Positions 1 through 11,007 of a stretch of DNA of 64,000 nt are shown here, piece after piece. The notes beneath the pieces are model-generated. The model saw nothing but the letters and a program-made list of their open reading frames with translations, had not been told where the DNA came from and did not search any database. The stretch's first letter is position 1; every line of letters begins with the position of its first letter. The translations under genes were made by a program, and so were the position numbers. Source of the stretch: JBOFSQ01 sp051651625 (GTDB lineage: Bacteria; Planctomycetota; Planctomycetia; Pirellulales; Thermoguttaceae); NCBI GenBank assembly GCA_051651625.1, contig JBOFSQ010000016.1, positions 18,058-82,057 on the forward strand. The letters are read 5' to 3'.

Positions 1-2996
1 ACCGAGGCCAGCGAAAGTCCCCACGCAATCAGTGCCGCAGAATAACTCGCCATAATCGCAATCACATGAACCGTCAGCCAAAAGTTGCTCCGCAGCACCG
101 CAGTAAGCGGACGAATCGAAGGGTTGAACTCCGAACGCACCATCGCCACCACACCAGCAACAACAACAATTATCGCCGGAATCGCAATGAACCACTTTCG
201 ATCCACAAGCATCGTTCGCACCTCACGAAACCAGAGTGGTGCCAGCGATGTCTTCTGAACGACAGTTTTTTGTTCACCCGAAAGCTCGTCATCAGAACGC
301 GAACCAGTAAGAAAACGACTCAAACGGTGATGCTGCTGGAGCGGAACCGCCTGCGGACGAATCGCCTCGTCGATGTCAAACGGAAGTAGAAACCGGTCTG
401 GAAGCACAATGAAATAAGGCACAATCACAAACGCCAAGATAAGACGCGGCACGATCCAAACTATCCCAGCAATCGTCAAGACGACCGTTGCGGCGTCGAT
501 GAGGTCGAGAGTTTGCCAGAGTGATGCAAGTTCTGTCCACGGCGACGCGGTGTGCCCAGTGCCAGCATCGACCGACGAAAATCCGAAACGAATCACGCCG
601 TAAAATACCGCCATCGCAACGACCACGCGGACGATTCCAATCACCAACTTTGTCGTGAGAAACCGCTTCTCGTTCGCGGTTACTTTTCCGCCGAAGCGGG
701 CCGCTATTTGGCGTCGCGTTGGGAATGCCGCAACATCCCACGCCGCAACAAACGGCGGCGAAAGGAGCGGCGCGAGTGGAAAGTATATCCCCAAAAGCGT
801 CGTGACCCACGCCATCAGTATGATCGTCTCATACATATTCGTCGCCGGTGCCCAGCCAGTAATCGCGGCACGCATTCCGCCACCGACCGCAGTTATCGCC
901 GCCGCCGAAACGAGACACACAACCGCAAGCCAAACCGCCGCCTCTTCCCAAGTGAAACGATTCGCAAGCCACTGCTGCGTCGCTGGTGTGTCGCGGTCGC
1001 TTGCGGTGGCGTCGATCATCTCACGCCGCACGACACCACAGAGCCAAGCCACAAACACCGCCACTATCGCCGCCGATGCCGCTACCACCATCCAGAAAAA
1101 CGGTGCAAGGTCTTCGTAACGAACTTCCATCGCCATAAGCGACGCTGGCGGATACGCCGTCTTGCGAAGTAGTGTGTCGTCCGCACCGGCAACCGTTTTT
1201 CGCACCGGTTCGAGTTTGTCGCTTGCGACTCTGATCGACGCCGCCAAATCTGCCAGCGCACGCTGCCGCCGCGTGACAGCCAGTTGACTGTCGGGACTCG
1301 TCATCGAAAACGTTCGCACAACCTCGTCCCAGTTGCGACGCACATTCACCAGCGGTGACTCGTCGGGACGACTAGGCGTGACCGGTTCTGGAATCACAAC
1401 AACGTCTTCGATGGTGTTTTCATCGGTCGCCGTCTTTTCGTCCGTTGACACACTCGTTGTACTTGCGAGAGTGCTAACGTCATTGGCGTTGAGTTGCGGT
1501 TCGACAAACCGCTTGAGAAAGAGCGGGTGTCCATAGACGAGTGCGGTGAGCGAGAGCCACGGAGAGGTTAGTTGCTCGACGCGCTGCGTGAGAAGATCGG
1601 TGCCCGAAGTGATTGGAAAAACGCGAACGGTATGGCCACTATCGTAGAGTGCCAGCCACGCCGCTTCGACCTCACGCCGCATCTGTCGCACCGATGTGAG
1701 TAACTCGATTGAAGCGAGGAGCCGCTCACGCCTCTGCACCGCCGTCAGAGATTTCGGAACGAGCGACTTCATCCAAACCGGCACGTCCGACTCCGGCCCC
1801 GACGTGCTATAAATCGCCTGCTGGATGCGTGTTGCCTCATCGGCGGCGGCGTCGATGGCTTTGAGAACGTCGTCGAATCGTTGTTGCAATTCTGCGAAGT
1901 CAACGGCGGTGTGCTGCCCTGTTTCGTCCTTTCGGTCGTATGCGTTTAGCATTAGCGGCAGTGTGCGAGCGACGGTCTCAATCGAACGCGGCGTGATTGG
2001 CGTTGCGGTCTCGGATGTCCCCGACCCGCCTGCGGAGAGTATCTGCCACGCTTGTACCCATCGGTCGAACGACCCGCCAGCGGCGTTGTCGTTTGGGTGG
2101 AGACGTTGCAGAAGTGCGAGTGTTGTCTCAGGGCGTTCGCGGAGCGGGTCGAGCCGGATGCCAGCAAAGATCGCGTACTGATCGTTGAGTGCCATCACAA
2201 CTTCGTCTGTTGCCGAACGAACATACGCAGGCCCACTACCTTCGATCAGATCGAGTCGCTGACGAAACGGTTCGGAGAGCGTGACGTGATACGGACTGAC
2301 TCGTGTGAGTGGAAAACCAGAACGGTTTCGTTGTCCGAGTGAAAACAGTTCGTCGCAGATTGCTGCGTCGCCAACTGGGAGAAACGGAATGTAGTGCCAT
2401 ACTTCGGGTTCGACGAGCCACGACAAAAGTATTTCGTGTGGTTCCATCGTCCGTCCGCCGCTTGGGAACATCGAACGAATTCGTGAGACGATGCGTCGCG
2501 CGGTGCGTCCCGTTGGCCCAGTGGTGAGACGTGCGCGGGCCGATGCGGCGTCGGCATCAAACGGTGTGGCCGCGGTTGAATCGTCTGCATCGCTGGGACG
2601 CCCGAAGACGCCGTGTTCGCCGAGGAGCGTGTCGATGCTGCGTGGATTTTCTTGGGCCTCGCCCATCGTCAAAAGATTCCGCGCCGCTGCCGACGATGGG
2701 TCGCCCTGATCGGGCTGCTTTGCGTCTTCTTCTGCTGCACGCTGTTCGGCTTCAATGCGGTCACGCTCATCGGCGTAGGCGAGAAGTTCGTCGAGTGTTG
2801 TGTCGTCAACGGCGATGAACGGCGTTTCCGTTCCGCAAACATCGGCGACAACGTGACGTGCAAACGTCGAGAGCGGCATCGCGCGACCGCCGTCGAAAAC
2901 GGGAAGCTCACGCCACGACGACCACCCCTGCGCAAAAACCACGCTCGATGACCAAACTAATGCAAAGGCGATAACAGAAATTGAACGGCAGAACAT
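1..2996 (-). CDS. CcsA/ResC-like cytochrome c biogenesis protein, 3' end beyond window
   Basis: The reading frame is open from the ATG at 2996 to the left edge without a stop, giving about 998 residues, so the end is missing. It begins with a signal-like hydrophobic stretch ending FAQG, then a segment WRELPVFDGGRAMPLSTFAR that is typical of long planctomycete CcsA proteins. A long soluble, probably periplasmic, part follows. From about residue 620 there are several membrane segments, including TNMYETIILMAWV and, near the edge, LRSNFWLTVHVIAIMASYSA, which match the CcsA core that handles haem for system II cytochrome c maturation. The His in WLTVHV fits a haem-ligand region. No ribosome-binding site is evident. 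Family assignment comes from these motifs; the fused long N-terminal part is a known planctomycete layout, and its role is unknown. Confidence 0.85.
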   Translation of the reverse strand, partial: MFCRSISVIAFALVWSSSVVFAQGWSSWRELPVFDGGRAMPLSTFARHVVADVCGTETPFIAVDDTTLDELLAYADERDRIEAEQRAAEEDAKQPDQGDPSSAAARNLLTMGEAQENPRSIDTLLGEHGVFGRPSDADDSTAATPFDADAASARARLTTGPTGRTARRIVSRIRSMFPSGGRTMEPHEILLSWLVEPEVWHYIPFLPVGDAAICDELFSLGQRNRSGFPLTRVSPYHVTLSEPFRQRLDLIEGSGPAYVRSATDEVVMALNDQYAIFAGIRLDPLRERPETTLALLQRLHPNDNAAGGSFDRWVQAWQILSAGGSGTSETATPITPRSIETVARTLPLMLNAYDRKDETGQHTAVDFAELQQRFDDVLKAIDAAADEATRIQQAIYSTSGPESDVPVWMKSLVPKSLTAVQRRERLLASIELLTSVRQMRREVEAAWLALYDSGHTVRVFPITSGTDLLTQRVEQLTSPWLSLTALVYGHPLFLKRFVEPQLNANDVSTLASTTSVSTDEKTATDENTIEDVVVIPEPVTPSRPDESPLVNVRRNWDEVVRTFSMTSPDSQLAVTRRQRALADLAASIRVASDKLEPVRKTVAGADDTLLRKTAYPPASLMAMEVRYEDLAPFFWMVVAASAAIVAVFVAWLCGVVRREMIDATASDRDTPATQQWLANRFTWEEAAVWLAVVCLVSAAAITAVGGGMRAAITGWAPATNMYETIILMAWVTTLLGIYFPLAPLLSPPFVAAWDVAAFPTRRQIAARFGGKVTANEKRFLTTKLVIGIVRVVVAMAVFYGVIRFGFSSVDAGTGHTASPWTELASLWQTLDLIDAATVVLTIAGIVWIVPRLILAFVIVPYFIVLPDRFLLPFDIDEAIRPQAVPLQQHHRLSRFLTGSRSDDELSGEQKTVVQKTSLAPLWFREVRTMLVDRKWFIAIPAIIVVVAGVVAMVRSEFNPSIRPLTAVLRSNFWLTVHVIAIMASYSAALIAWGLSLAS

Positions 2997-3023
2997 GGCG
3001 AGAGACGAGGGGCTAGAGGCAAG

Positions 3024-3161
3024 TAGTTCTGGTTCGGCACAGCCGAATCCTCCAGTACGAGTTCGGCATAGCCGAACCCTCCAGTTATCATACGCCGTAG
3101 GCGTTTGGAGGGTTCGGCTATGCCGAACCGATGTGCGAGTGCAAAATTCCGAACAGGTCTA
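3024..3161 (+). repeat. Repeat family A, copy lacking its left end
   Basis: It starts at TAGTTCTGG and ends with the terminal sequence TTCCGAACAGGTCTA. Inside is the hairpin built on GGTTCGGCATAGCCGAACC, followed by an inverted copy around the loop CATACGCCGTAGGCG. An extra variant of the GGTTCGGC hairpin is present at the left. It sits between ccsA and fabF. Confidence 0.8.
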
Positions 3162-3185
3162 TCGCACCAGTCCACAACTCTCGCG

Positions 3186-4493
3186 TTACACCCGTTTCGC
3201 CACCAGCGATACGTTTTGTCCGCCGAAGCCGAAGCTGTTGCTCATTGCAACGTCGCATTTGGCACGTCGGGAGACGTTTGGGATGTAGTCGAGGTTGCAG
3301 TCGGGGTCGGGAGTTGTGTAGTTGATTGTTGGCGGGAGCACGCCGTCGCGCATCGCCAAGAGGCAATATATTAACTCGCTCGCACCAGCAGCGGCGATAA
3401 GATGGCCCGTCACACTCTTCGTACTCGAAACAGGTACACTCTTGGCGCGGTCGCCGAAGACGTGCCGAATAGCAAGCGACTCAACGCGGTCGTTGACGGC
3501 GGTACTCGTACCGTGTGCGTTAATGTAATCAACGTCGTCGGGCGAGACACCGGCGTCGGCCAGTGCGCGTGTCATGCATCCGATTGCGCCGCGTCCTTCT
3601 GGGTGGGTGTCGGTGATGCGGAAGGCGTCGGATGTCGCGCCGTATCCGGCAAGCTCGCCGTAGATTTTCGCACCGCGTTTTTTGGCGTGTTCAAACTCTT
3701 CGAGAATCACCATCGCCGCACCTTCACCGAGAACGAATCCGTCGCGTCCTTTGTCGAACGGGCGCGACGCACCTGTCGGGTTGGCGTTGTTGGTCGAGAG
3801 CGCGGTGAGCAAATTAAAACCGGTGACGCCGAAGGGGTGAATCATCGAGTGCGCACCGCCGGAGATCATAACGTCGGCCTCGCCACGACGGATGATTTCT
3901 GTCGCCTCACCAATCGCCTGACTCGATGCCGCACAAGCCGTGAGGCAGTTGAGATTCGGCCCGCATGCAGAAAACTTCGCCGCCAAATGTGCCGCGACCA
4001 TGTTCGGTTCTTGCTCCAGTTCTTTGACGGGATCGAGAACTTCGAGTCCGCGTTCGACGAATCTGCCGACATCAATTCCACCGCCGCGTGCGGCGGCTTC
4101 GCTGTCGGCGATTCCGGCGAGGATCATTTCGGTAAAGCTGAAAAAATCTTGCTTCCCTTCGCCCGCACCGGTGTAGACGCCGAAGCGGTACGGATCGACA
4201 TCGCGTGAAAGCGTTCCGTCCCACAGTTTCGCATCGGTCATCGCCTTGAACCCCGCGCCGATGGCGAAGTGGGTGTGTCGGTCTTGTCCCGACCAGTCGG
4301 CGGGGTTTTCGCCGATTTCGGCGATAGTCCAGTCGCGGACTTCCGCCGCGATCTGCGTTGGGAAACGACTCGCGTCGAAGAGCGTAATCTTTCCTACCCC
4401 CGACTCGCCCGCCAAAAGACGCTTCCAAACCGATTCGACTTCATAACCAATCGGTGTGACAAGACCGATCCCCGTAATCACTACACGCCGCAT
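3186..4493 (-). CDS. fabF: 3-oxoacyl-ACP synthase II (FabF)
   Basis: Condensing enzyme of fatty-acid elongation, joining malonyl-ACP to acyl-ACP in the cytoplasm. The 435-residue protein begins MRRVVITGIGLVTPIG. It keeps the full catalytic set: Cys187 in TACAASSQ, His327 in NAHGTST, Lys359 and His364 in STKSVTGH. It is about 20 residues longer than the E. coli enzyme, mainly from an extra stretch around residues 120-160. The ATG at 4493 was chosen because AAGGGA lies just upstream and the family N-terminus starts there; the longer frame to 4586 has no family similarity. It stands alone, flanked by two family-A repeats. Compare the second, cysteine-less homologue at 28919-30205. Confidence 0.95.
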   Translation of the reverse strand: MRRVVITGIGLVTPIGYEVESVWKRLLAGESGVGKITLFDASRFPTQIAAEVRDWTIAEIGENPADWSGQDRHTHFAIGAGFKAMTDAKLWDGTLSRDVDPYRFGVYTGAGEGKQDFFSFTEMILAGIADSEAAARGGGIDVGRFVERGLEVLDPVKELEQEPNMVAAHLAAKFSACGPNLNCLTACAASSQAIGEATEIIRRGEADVMISGGAHSMIHPFGVTGFNLLTALSTNNANPTGASRPFDKGRDGFVLGEGAAMVILEEFEHAKKRGAKIYGELAGYGATSDAFRITDTHPEGRGAIGCMTRALADAGVSPDDVDYINAHGTSTAVNDRVESLAIRHVFGDRAKSVPVSSTKSVTGHLIAAAGASELIYCLLAMRDGVLPPTINYTTPDPDCNLDYIPNVSRRAKCDVAMSNSFGFGGQNVSLVAKRV

Positions 4494-4652
4494 TGAGTTG
4501 TCCCTTTGTATGATGTGTCCGTTCCCCCCACACGGGAACCAAGTGCAAGTTTTACCCAATTTTTGCATGAACGCAAGCCGCCACACACAAACGAGCGCGG
4601 GAAAGTTTTAGCTGCATGCGGTAGTGGTGGCATATTTGCCCCAACGGGACAA

Positions 4653-4710
4653 TAGACCTGTTCGGAAACTTGCACCCGCACATCAGTTCGGCATAGCCGA
4701 ACCAGAACTA
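4653..4710 (-). repeat. Repeat family A, 58-bp short form
   Basis: It runs from TAGACCTGTTCGGAAAC to CCAGAACTA and is the short version of family A, keeping one GGTTCGGC hairpin and one terminal sequence. The rest of the roughly 300-bp gap between fabF and the RND gene holds nothing else I can recognise. Confidence 0.8.
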
Positions 4711-4794
4711 CTTGATGGGTATGGACTGCGTGAATGTGCGTCAAGTCCACACCGCCCATAACTGCGTCGAATTACGATTCCCGCTCCGATTTCA

Positions 4795-7700
4795 CTACAC
4801 ACTCCGAATGCGATAGAGTATCACATAAAACAGCGGCACAACCACTAGCGTTAGCGCGGTTGCTGCACCGAGGCCGCCAATGATCGTCGCCGCCATCGCG
4901 CAGTAAAATGGGTGCGTGAGAAGCGGAAACATCCCCAACACCGTCGTCCCCGCCGCCATCACCACCGGACGCAAACGACTCACCGCCGCCTCCAAAACCG
5001 CCGAGTACGGCTCCATCTTGATAGTGTAACGGTTGTGCTGAATCTGTTCGATGAGGATGATCGCGTTCTTAATCAGCATCCCAGAAAGTCCGAGGAAACC
5101 TAGAATCGACATAAACCCAAACGCCAGCCCCGTGCCGAGAAGTCCAGCCGTTACGCCGATAAACGCCAGCGGCAAACACGCAAAGATGATGATCGGTGGA
5201 CGAAACTGATTGAACTGAATAATCAAGATCAAAAACATCATCCCCAAACAAATCGGGAACGCCATCGCCAGCGGTCGCTTACCTTCGTTCGCAGTGTAAT
5301 ACTCGCCGCGCCACTCAAGCGAGTAACCACTCGGAATCTCAATCTCACTCTCGATTCGCGGCATAAGTTTTAGTAGCATCACCGACGCCAGCATATTCCC
5401 CGGCGGATTGCAACGCGCAATGAGCGACTTTTGCTGCTGGAAACGACGGATGAGCGAGTCCTCAAAAACACTCGCGTCAACTTGATCGACAACCTGTAGC
5501 AGCGGAACCGAAACACCCGTTGTCGAACTGGTGACGATGATGTTTGCAACGTCGCTGTAGTCGCCGCGCAAGTCGCCTTCGGGACGCAACACTATCGGGA
5601 GCAAATCTTCGTCTTCACGGTAAACGCCAACGGTCGTCCCGACGAAGTGCGTGTGGAGTGCGCGGGCGATGTCGCTCCGCGTGATTCCGAGCCTGCGTGA
5701 CTTCGCCTCGTTTATCACGGGCCGCTTCACTTCAACCATCTGTCGCCAGTCGGTCGCAACGTCCCACGCACCTTCTTCTCGCATAATTGTCTGCGCCTGC
5801 GTCGCAAGTTTTTTCAGAACGTTCGCATCACGCCCGCGAAAACGCGCCTCGATTTTATACGTCACCGGCGGGCCGTTCGCAAAACGAATGACCTGACACT
5901 CCGCTCCCGGAAACCGCCTTTGCAAATAACCTTCCAAAACAGGCTTGATACGATTTACGGTGTCCTTTGAATCGACCGTCACGAGAAGCTGGCCAAACGA
6001 CGGATTCACATCTTTCGAGTCGTATCCCAAGACAAAACGCAGCGTCCCCGAACCGACAAAACGCGCAACCTGTTTTAACTCGCCGAGTTCGGGACGCTCC
6101 TTCGCAAGCGTCCAAAGGTAACGTTCAACTTCTGCAAGGTCGTCGTCGGTGACGGTGATGTGCGACCCCTGCGGTCGCCAGAAATCGACGTAAAATTGCG
6201 GACGGTCGCTGTCGGAGAAAAAGAAGTCGGGGATGAACATAAAACCGATCATCGCCACGACAAGCATCGCAAATATCGTTGCGAGCGACAAAATCCGATA
6301 CCGCAAAACGAGTCGCAAAAATCTGCGGAACAGACGAAATATCCAGTGTCCATACGGGTCGCCCGACTCGATCTTCGGTATCCGCAGAAAGTCTACGCAC
6401 AGGAGCGGCGTTGTCGTCACGGCGAAAATCCAACTCAACGTCAGCGAGATGAGCATCACCCAAAACAGCGAACGACAAAACTCGCCAATATTTCCCGGCG
6501 CAAACCCAATCGCCGCAAATGCAAGCACCGCAATCACCGTCGCACCGAGGAGCGGATATTGCGTGAGGGCGATTGTTTCGATGGCCGCCTCGACGCGGGT
6601 CTTTCCTCGCTGAACACCAATGATCACACCTTCGGCAACGACAATCGCGTTGTCAACGAGCATTCCGAGCGCGAGCACAAGCGCACCGAGCGAAATTAAC
6701 TGCATCGTGATTCCGCAGAGCCACATCACGATAAACGTTCCCAAAATTGTTTGAAGGAGAATGACGCCGATGAGAAGTCCGCTCTTCCAGCCCATGAAAA
6801 TCATGAGGAGAACGACGACGATGATCAACGCCTCGACAAGATTGACGACGAACGTGTCGAGTGCGCGGGTGACGGTCGCGCCTTGGCTGGAGATAGTGTA
6901 AAGCTGCATCCCTTCCGGCTGCACGCCTTCGCGGATAAGTTCCGCGACACGAGCCTCAACAATCTGCGTCATCGTGACGGCGTTTCCGCCGGCAATCGTT
7001 GAGACGCCGAGTCCGATGGCGGGTTCACCGTTGATTCGCATCAGGTTTAGCGGTGGGTCGATGTAACCGCGTTCGATCTCGGCGATGTCGCGGAGGCGCA
7101 CAGTTTGGCCGTCGCGTCCGGCGATCATCAGTTCACCAATTTCTTCGACGGTCGTCCAATCGCCAGATGGCGTGATGCGAACGTAGCTGTCGCCGATGCT
7201 GACTTTGCCAGCGTTTTCAATCAGATTTTGTGACTCAAGGAGACGCAAAACTGGGCCGAGTCCGATACCGAGTTCGGCGAGTTTCGAGTAGCGAACGTAC
7301 ATATAGACGACTTCGCGCTGCGTCCCCCAAAACTCAACTTTCTTGACATCGCGGCAGAGCAAGATTTCTTTCTTGAGCACCTTTGCGTATTGCCGCAAAG
7401 CTTCGTAGCTGTACGGCGTACCGTCGGGGCGAGTGCCGGTGATTCCGTAGAAGAGACCGTACACGTCGCCGAAGTCGTCGTTGACGATTGACGGCCCTGC
7501 GCCGGGCGGCAGTTTGTAAGCGTTGTCGTGGACTTTGCGCCGCAATTCGTCCCAAACTTGCGGCAATTCGTGCGACTGCAACGTGTTGGCCATCTCGACG
7601 TAGACTATCGAGAGTCCTTCTTGCGAGAGCGAACGGAGTTCACGAATTCGTCCGAGAGCTTGGATCGACTCTTCGATGACTTCGGTCACTTCGCGTTCGA

Positions 7701-7875
7701 CAACTTCTGGCGACGCGCCGGGATACGGAGTCGTCACGACGGCGACTTTGATTACGAAGTCGGGCATCTCCAGCCGCCCCAAATGCTGGTAGGCGTACCA
7801 GCCAAACACGATGACCAGTGCAGAGAGAATGTACGTTACCTTGCGAAGAGAAATTGCCGCAGCAGCTATGTTCAT
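4795..7875 (-). CDS. RND-family efflux transporter permease (AcrB/HAE1-like)
   Basis: Inner-membrane proton-driven exporter of 1026 residues, the usual length for the family. The first membrane segment (residues about 10-27) is followed by the porter domain, then helices 2-6 from about 340, a second porter domain, and the final helices. Helix 4 carries GMLVDNAIVVAEG, with the conserved Asp and an Asn at the second acidic position. Helix 10 carries GMLIKNAIILIEQ with the conserved Lys. No membrane-fusion protein or TolC-like gene lies next to it, so partners must be encoded elsewhere. The substrate cannot be predicted. The N-terminus MNIAAAAISLRKVTYIL fits the family. Confidence 0.93.
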   Translation of the reverse strand: MNIAAAAISLRKVTYILSALVIVFGWYAYQHLGRLEMPDFVIKVAVVTTPYPGASPEVVEREVTEVIEESIQALGRIRELRSLSQEGLSIVYVEMANTLQSHELPQVWDELRRKVHDNAYKLPPGAGPSIVNDDFGDVYGLFYGITGTRPDGTPYSYEALRQYAKVLKKEILLCRDVKKVEFWGTQREVVYMYVRYSKLAELGIGLGPVLRLLESQNLIENAGKVSIGDSYVRITPSGDWTTVEEIGELMIAGRDGQTVRLRDIAEIERGYIDPPLNLMRINGEPAIGLGVSTIAGGNAVTMTQIVEARVAELIREGVQPEGMQLYTISSQGATVTRALDTFVVNLVEALIIVVVLLMIFMGWKSGLLIGVILLQTILGTFIVMWLCGITMQLISLGALVLALGMLVDNAIVVAEGVIIGVQRGKTRVEAAIETIALTQYPLLGATVIAVLAFAAIGFAPGNIGEFCRSLFWVMLISLTLSWIFAVTTTPLLCVDFLRIPKIESGDPYGHWIFRLFRRFLRLVLRYRILSLATIFAMLVVAMIGFMFIPDFFFSDSDRPQFYVDFWRPQGSHITVTDDDLAEVERYLWTLAKERPELGELKQVARFVGSGTLRFVLGYDSKDVNPSFGQLLVTVDSKDTVNRIKPVLEGYLQRRFPGAECQVIRFANGPPVTYKIEARFRGRDANVLKKLATQAQTIMREEGAWDVATDWRQMVEVKRPVINEAKSRRLGITRSDIARALHTHFVGTTVGVYREDEDLLPIVLRPEGDLRGDYSDVANIIVTSSTTGVSVPLLQVVDQVDASVFEDSLIRRFQQQKSLIARCNPPGNMLASVMLLKLMPRIESEIEIPSGYSLEWRGEYYTANEGKRPLAMAFPICLGMMFLILIIQFNQFRPPIIIFACLPLAFIGVTAGLLGTGLAFGFMSILGFLGLSGMLIKNAIILIEQIQHNRYTIKMEPYSAVLEAAVSRLRPVVMAAGTTVLGMFPLLTHPFYCAMAATIIGGLGAATALTLVVVPLFYVILYRIRSV

Positions 7876-7907
7876 GATGGGAATCAGTGTAGTGTAAATG
7901 AGAATTG

Positions 7908-8137
7908 AGAATCGCGTATACGTTCACGGTTTTCAAGTAGCATCGTTAGTTGGTAGTTTCTTTTTTCTCACACAAAGGCACGAAGGCACAAAGAAAAATT
8001 TTAACGCGGAAATCGCGGAAGAACGGAAAGACACGGAAGTTCAGAATTCTGCGTATTCCATTTTTCCGCGTGTTCCGTGTTCTCTCCTCTTCTCTTCGTG
8101 CCTTTGTGTGAGACTCCTCAAAAAACCGTGAACGCTT
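7908..8137. repeat. Repeat family C (ACACAAAGGCACGAAG type)
   Basis: An imperfect inverted repeat with arms CACACAAAGGCACGAAGG and the complementary CTTCGTGCCTTTGTGTGAG. Outer ends resemble GTAAGCGTTCACGGTTTT in inverted orientation (TACGTTCACGGTTTTC at 7912; AAACCGTGAACGCTTAC near 8122). The centre contains AACGCGGAAATCGCGGAAG. The copy at about 39830-40048 is closely related and inverted relative to this one. No coding function is apparent. Confidence 0.75.
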
Positions 8138-8146
8138 ACCGAATCG

Positions 8147-9091
<945 letters not shown>

Positions 9092-9125
9092 GTTTTTTTC
9101 CTGTGTTTGTGTTTACGGTGGTGGC

Positions 9126-9358
9126 GTTTCCTAGTCCCGCTAGGGACGTTCTAATTGTAGCCGAGGGCAAGACGTACTCGTCGCAGCCCTCGGTCTGCGA
9201 CACCAACGAAGTCGGAAGCTCCGTAGGAGCGGCCTAATTGAAGCGTCGATTAGGCCGCCCCGATGGGGCTACGGATTCTGTGGTGTCGTCCACCCAAGGC
9301 TGCGCGGAATACCGCTTGCCTTGGGCTACAATTAGGTCGTCGCTACGCGACTAGGACA
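9126..9358. repeat. Repeat family H, nested inverted repeat
   Basis: The whole 340-bp gap between the epimerase and the kinase is filled by this structure. The outer arms are CCTAGTCCCGCTAGGGACG at the left and the related GTCGTCGCTACGCGACTAGG at the right. Inside lie TAATTGTAGCCGAGGGCAA and its partner, then AGGAGCGGCCTAATTG opposite GATTAGGCCGCCCC. No open frame within it looks coding. Confidence 0.7.
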
Positions 9359-9435
9359 TGCCACCAGCAAAATTTCCGTGAACCGACCGTTTCACCACGT
9401 TTTGGGTATACCTTCTAAACTTGCGAAAAAATCGG

Positions 9436-10506
9436 TCAGCGGCTCTCTCCGATGCTTGCGCGGCTCAGTCCTGCCGCTCCGATGAATCCGGCGTCGTTGC
9501 CGAGTGTTGCGAACTCGACTTGAAGTGTCGGGACGATTGCGGGGAAACATCGTGCGTAGACATCGCTCCGCAACTTGTCGAGGAAACGACGCCCCGCCGT
9601 GCTGTCGCGTCCGCCGAACGTCATCGCACCGCCGATGAGGATGCACTCTGGATCAACCGTGTTGAGAATCGAAACGATGCCGAGACTCAAGTAGCGTGCA
9701 GTTTCGGCGATGATGTCGATGGCAACTTGGTCGCCTTTCTCGGCTTCTTCGCAGACGAGTCGCGGGATCGCGGAGAGTTGCGTGTCGGGAGTGATGCGGT
9801 CGCGGAGTGACGTTTGCGTTACTTCGGCGATGGCGATAGTTCGCCGCGCGACGGCCAGTGCGCTGGCGTAGGCTTCGAGGTGTCCGCGCTGACCGCAGCC
9901 GCAGAGTCGCGCGTTTTCGGTGCAGTCGATAACGAGGTGTCCGCACTCGCCGCCGCGTCCGGTTGCGCCTTCGAGTGTTTTGCCGTCGATGATGATTCCG
10001 GTGCCGATTCCGGTGCCGAGTGTGAGAAGTGCAAGACTCGACGCCTTGCAACTCCCCGACCCAACCCAGTATTCACCGTAGGCGGCGGCGTTGGCATCGT
10101 TGCAGAAGGCGACGGGAAGACTTGTTGCGTGTGAAAGTTCGTCACACATTGCGAAACCGACCCAGCTCCGCAGATTTGGGAGTTGTACTAGGCGTCGCGT
10201 TTTGGTGTCGATGACACCGGGGAGACCGAGGCCGATGCCGCCGATTTGGCTTCGCGTGACGTGATCGGCGAAGTGCGGCCCTGCGAGAATCTGGTCGATG
10301 ACTCGCTTCATAAGTCGTACCGCCGTTTGGGGGCACGCCTCGGTTTGTACGGCGAGAAACGAGCTTGGCACGCCCGACTCGTTTACTTCACCGATGTGGA
10401 CGACACGTCCCAAGTCGTCAACGAGACCGACTTTGATTGAGGTTCCACCAACATCGACACCAAAATAGAGGGGCGCAACGGCCTCTTTCACGGAAATCAT
10501 CGGCAT
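9436..10506 (-). CDS. ROK-family sugar kinase, probable glucokinase
   Basis: Cytoplasmic ATP-dependent phosphorylation of glucose or a related hexose. The 356-residue protein has the phosphate-binding motif DVGGTSIKVGLV near residue 18, the catalytic Asp137 in FCNDANAAAYGEYW, and the ROK zinc signature around GECGH (186-190) and LCGCGQRGH (201-209). The second ROK Cys is His here. The longest family members in this group are glucokinases, but some ROK proteins are kinases of N-acetyl sugars, so the substrate is inferred. A family-G repeat begins only 8 bp upstream of the start codon and may carry its promoter. Confidence 0.88.
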   Translation of the reverse strand: MPMISVKEAVAPLYFGVDVGGTSIKVGLVDDLGRVVHIGEVNESGVPSSFLAVQTEACPQTAVRLMKRVIDQILAGPHFADHVTRSQIGGIGLGLPGVIDTKTRRLVQLPNLRSWVGFAMCDELSHATSLPVAFCNDANAAAYGEYWVGSGSCKASSLALLTLGTGIGTGIIIDGKTLEGATGRGGECGHLVIDCTENARLCGCGQRGHLEAYASALAVARRTIAIAEVTQTSLRDRITPDTQLSAIPRLVCEEAEKGDQVAIDIIAETARYLSLGIVSILNTVDPECILIGGAMTFGGRDSTAGRRFLDKLRSDVYARCFPAIVPTLQVEFATLGNDAGFIGAAGLSRASIGESR

Positions 10507-10514
10507 AGTAAACT

Positions 10515-10611
10515 CAAGATGGTTTGAACTTTGCGTACCAAAATGTTAGCGGCCCACCGAGGCCGCGGTACTACGGAGGGCGAAGCCTACAAATTGACCC
10601 GTAACGGGTCT
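10515..10611 (+). repeat. Repeat family G, 97-bp copy
   Basis: It runs from CAAGATGGTTTGAAC through AGCGGCCCACCGAGGCCGC to GACCCGTAACGGGTCT. Related copies lie at 24968-25064 and, in frame, inside galE at 52492-52589. The remaining sequence to 11007 (about 400 bp) contains no gene I can support and presumably holds the promoter of the autotransporter. Confidence 0.85.
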
Positions 10612-11007
10612 AAACTCGGCGGGGCTGAACGGAACGGGCCAGCGTGACAGTAATTCTGCGGCATTCTACCGCAAGATTGATGCGTTGCAAGGCGAAGGCA
10701 ACCGTTTCGGCGTGGGCGGTTGGTTTCGGTACGGAGTGCGGTTAGTATCACGCCTACCCTTCTCAATGTTTCTCTGATCGGCAATCTTTGCTTGGCCGGT
10801 TATGCTCAACGTTATGCGTGGGCAAGTGTTACACGGCGGGCAAACGTTTTCGGTTTGTCGCGTGAAAACGTGCGCGGCAATTCGCCTCCACCGCGTCTCT
10901 CTGCGTAGACGAAAAACGACGGGATGGTTTCGTTTTGAGGCCACCAAACAATATAAGTGCTCGCTCCGGTGTTACTTTGGGGGATTTGGATTGTTGGTGA
11001 TTGGTCG

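Noticed and set aside
2052..2342. Several plus-strand frames inside the ccsA-like gene
   Set aside because: They are shadows; the minus-strand frame is open for nearly 1000 codons and shows family motifs.
4494..4586. Longer N-terminus for FabF
   Set aside because: The extra 31 residues have no family similarity and the ribosome-binding site lies before 4493.
10720..10908. Short plus-strand frame before the autotransporter
   Set aside because: No ribosome-binding site, no recognisable motif, and an overlapping opposite frame of similar length; left as untranslated upstream region.
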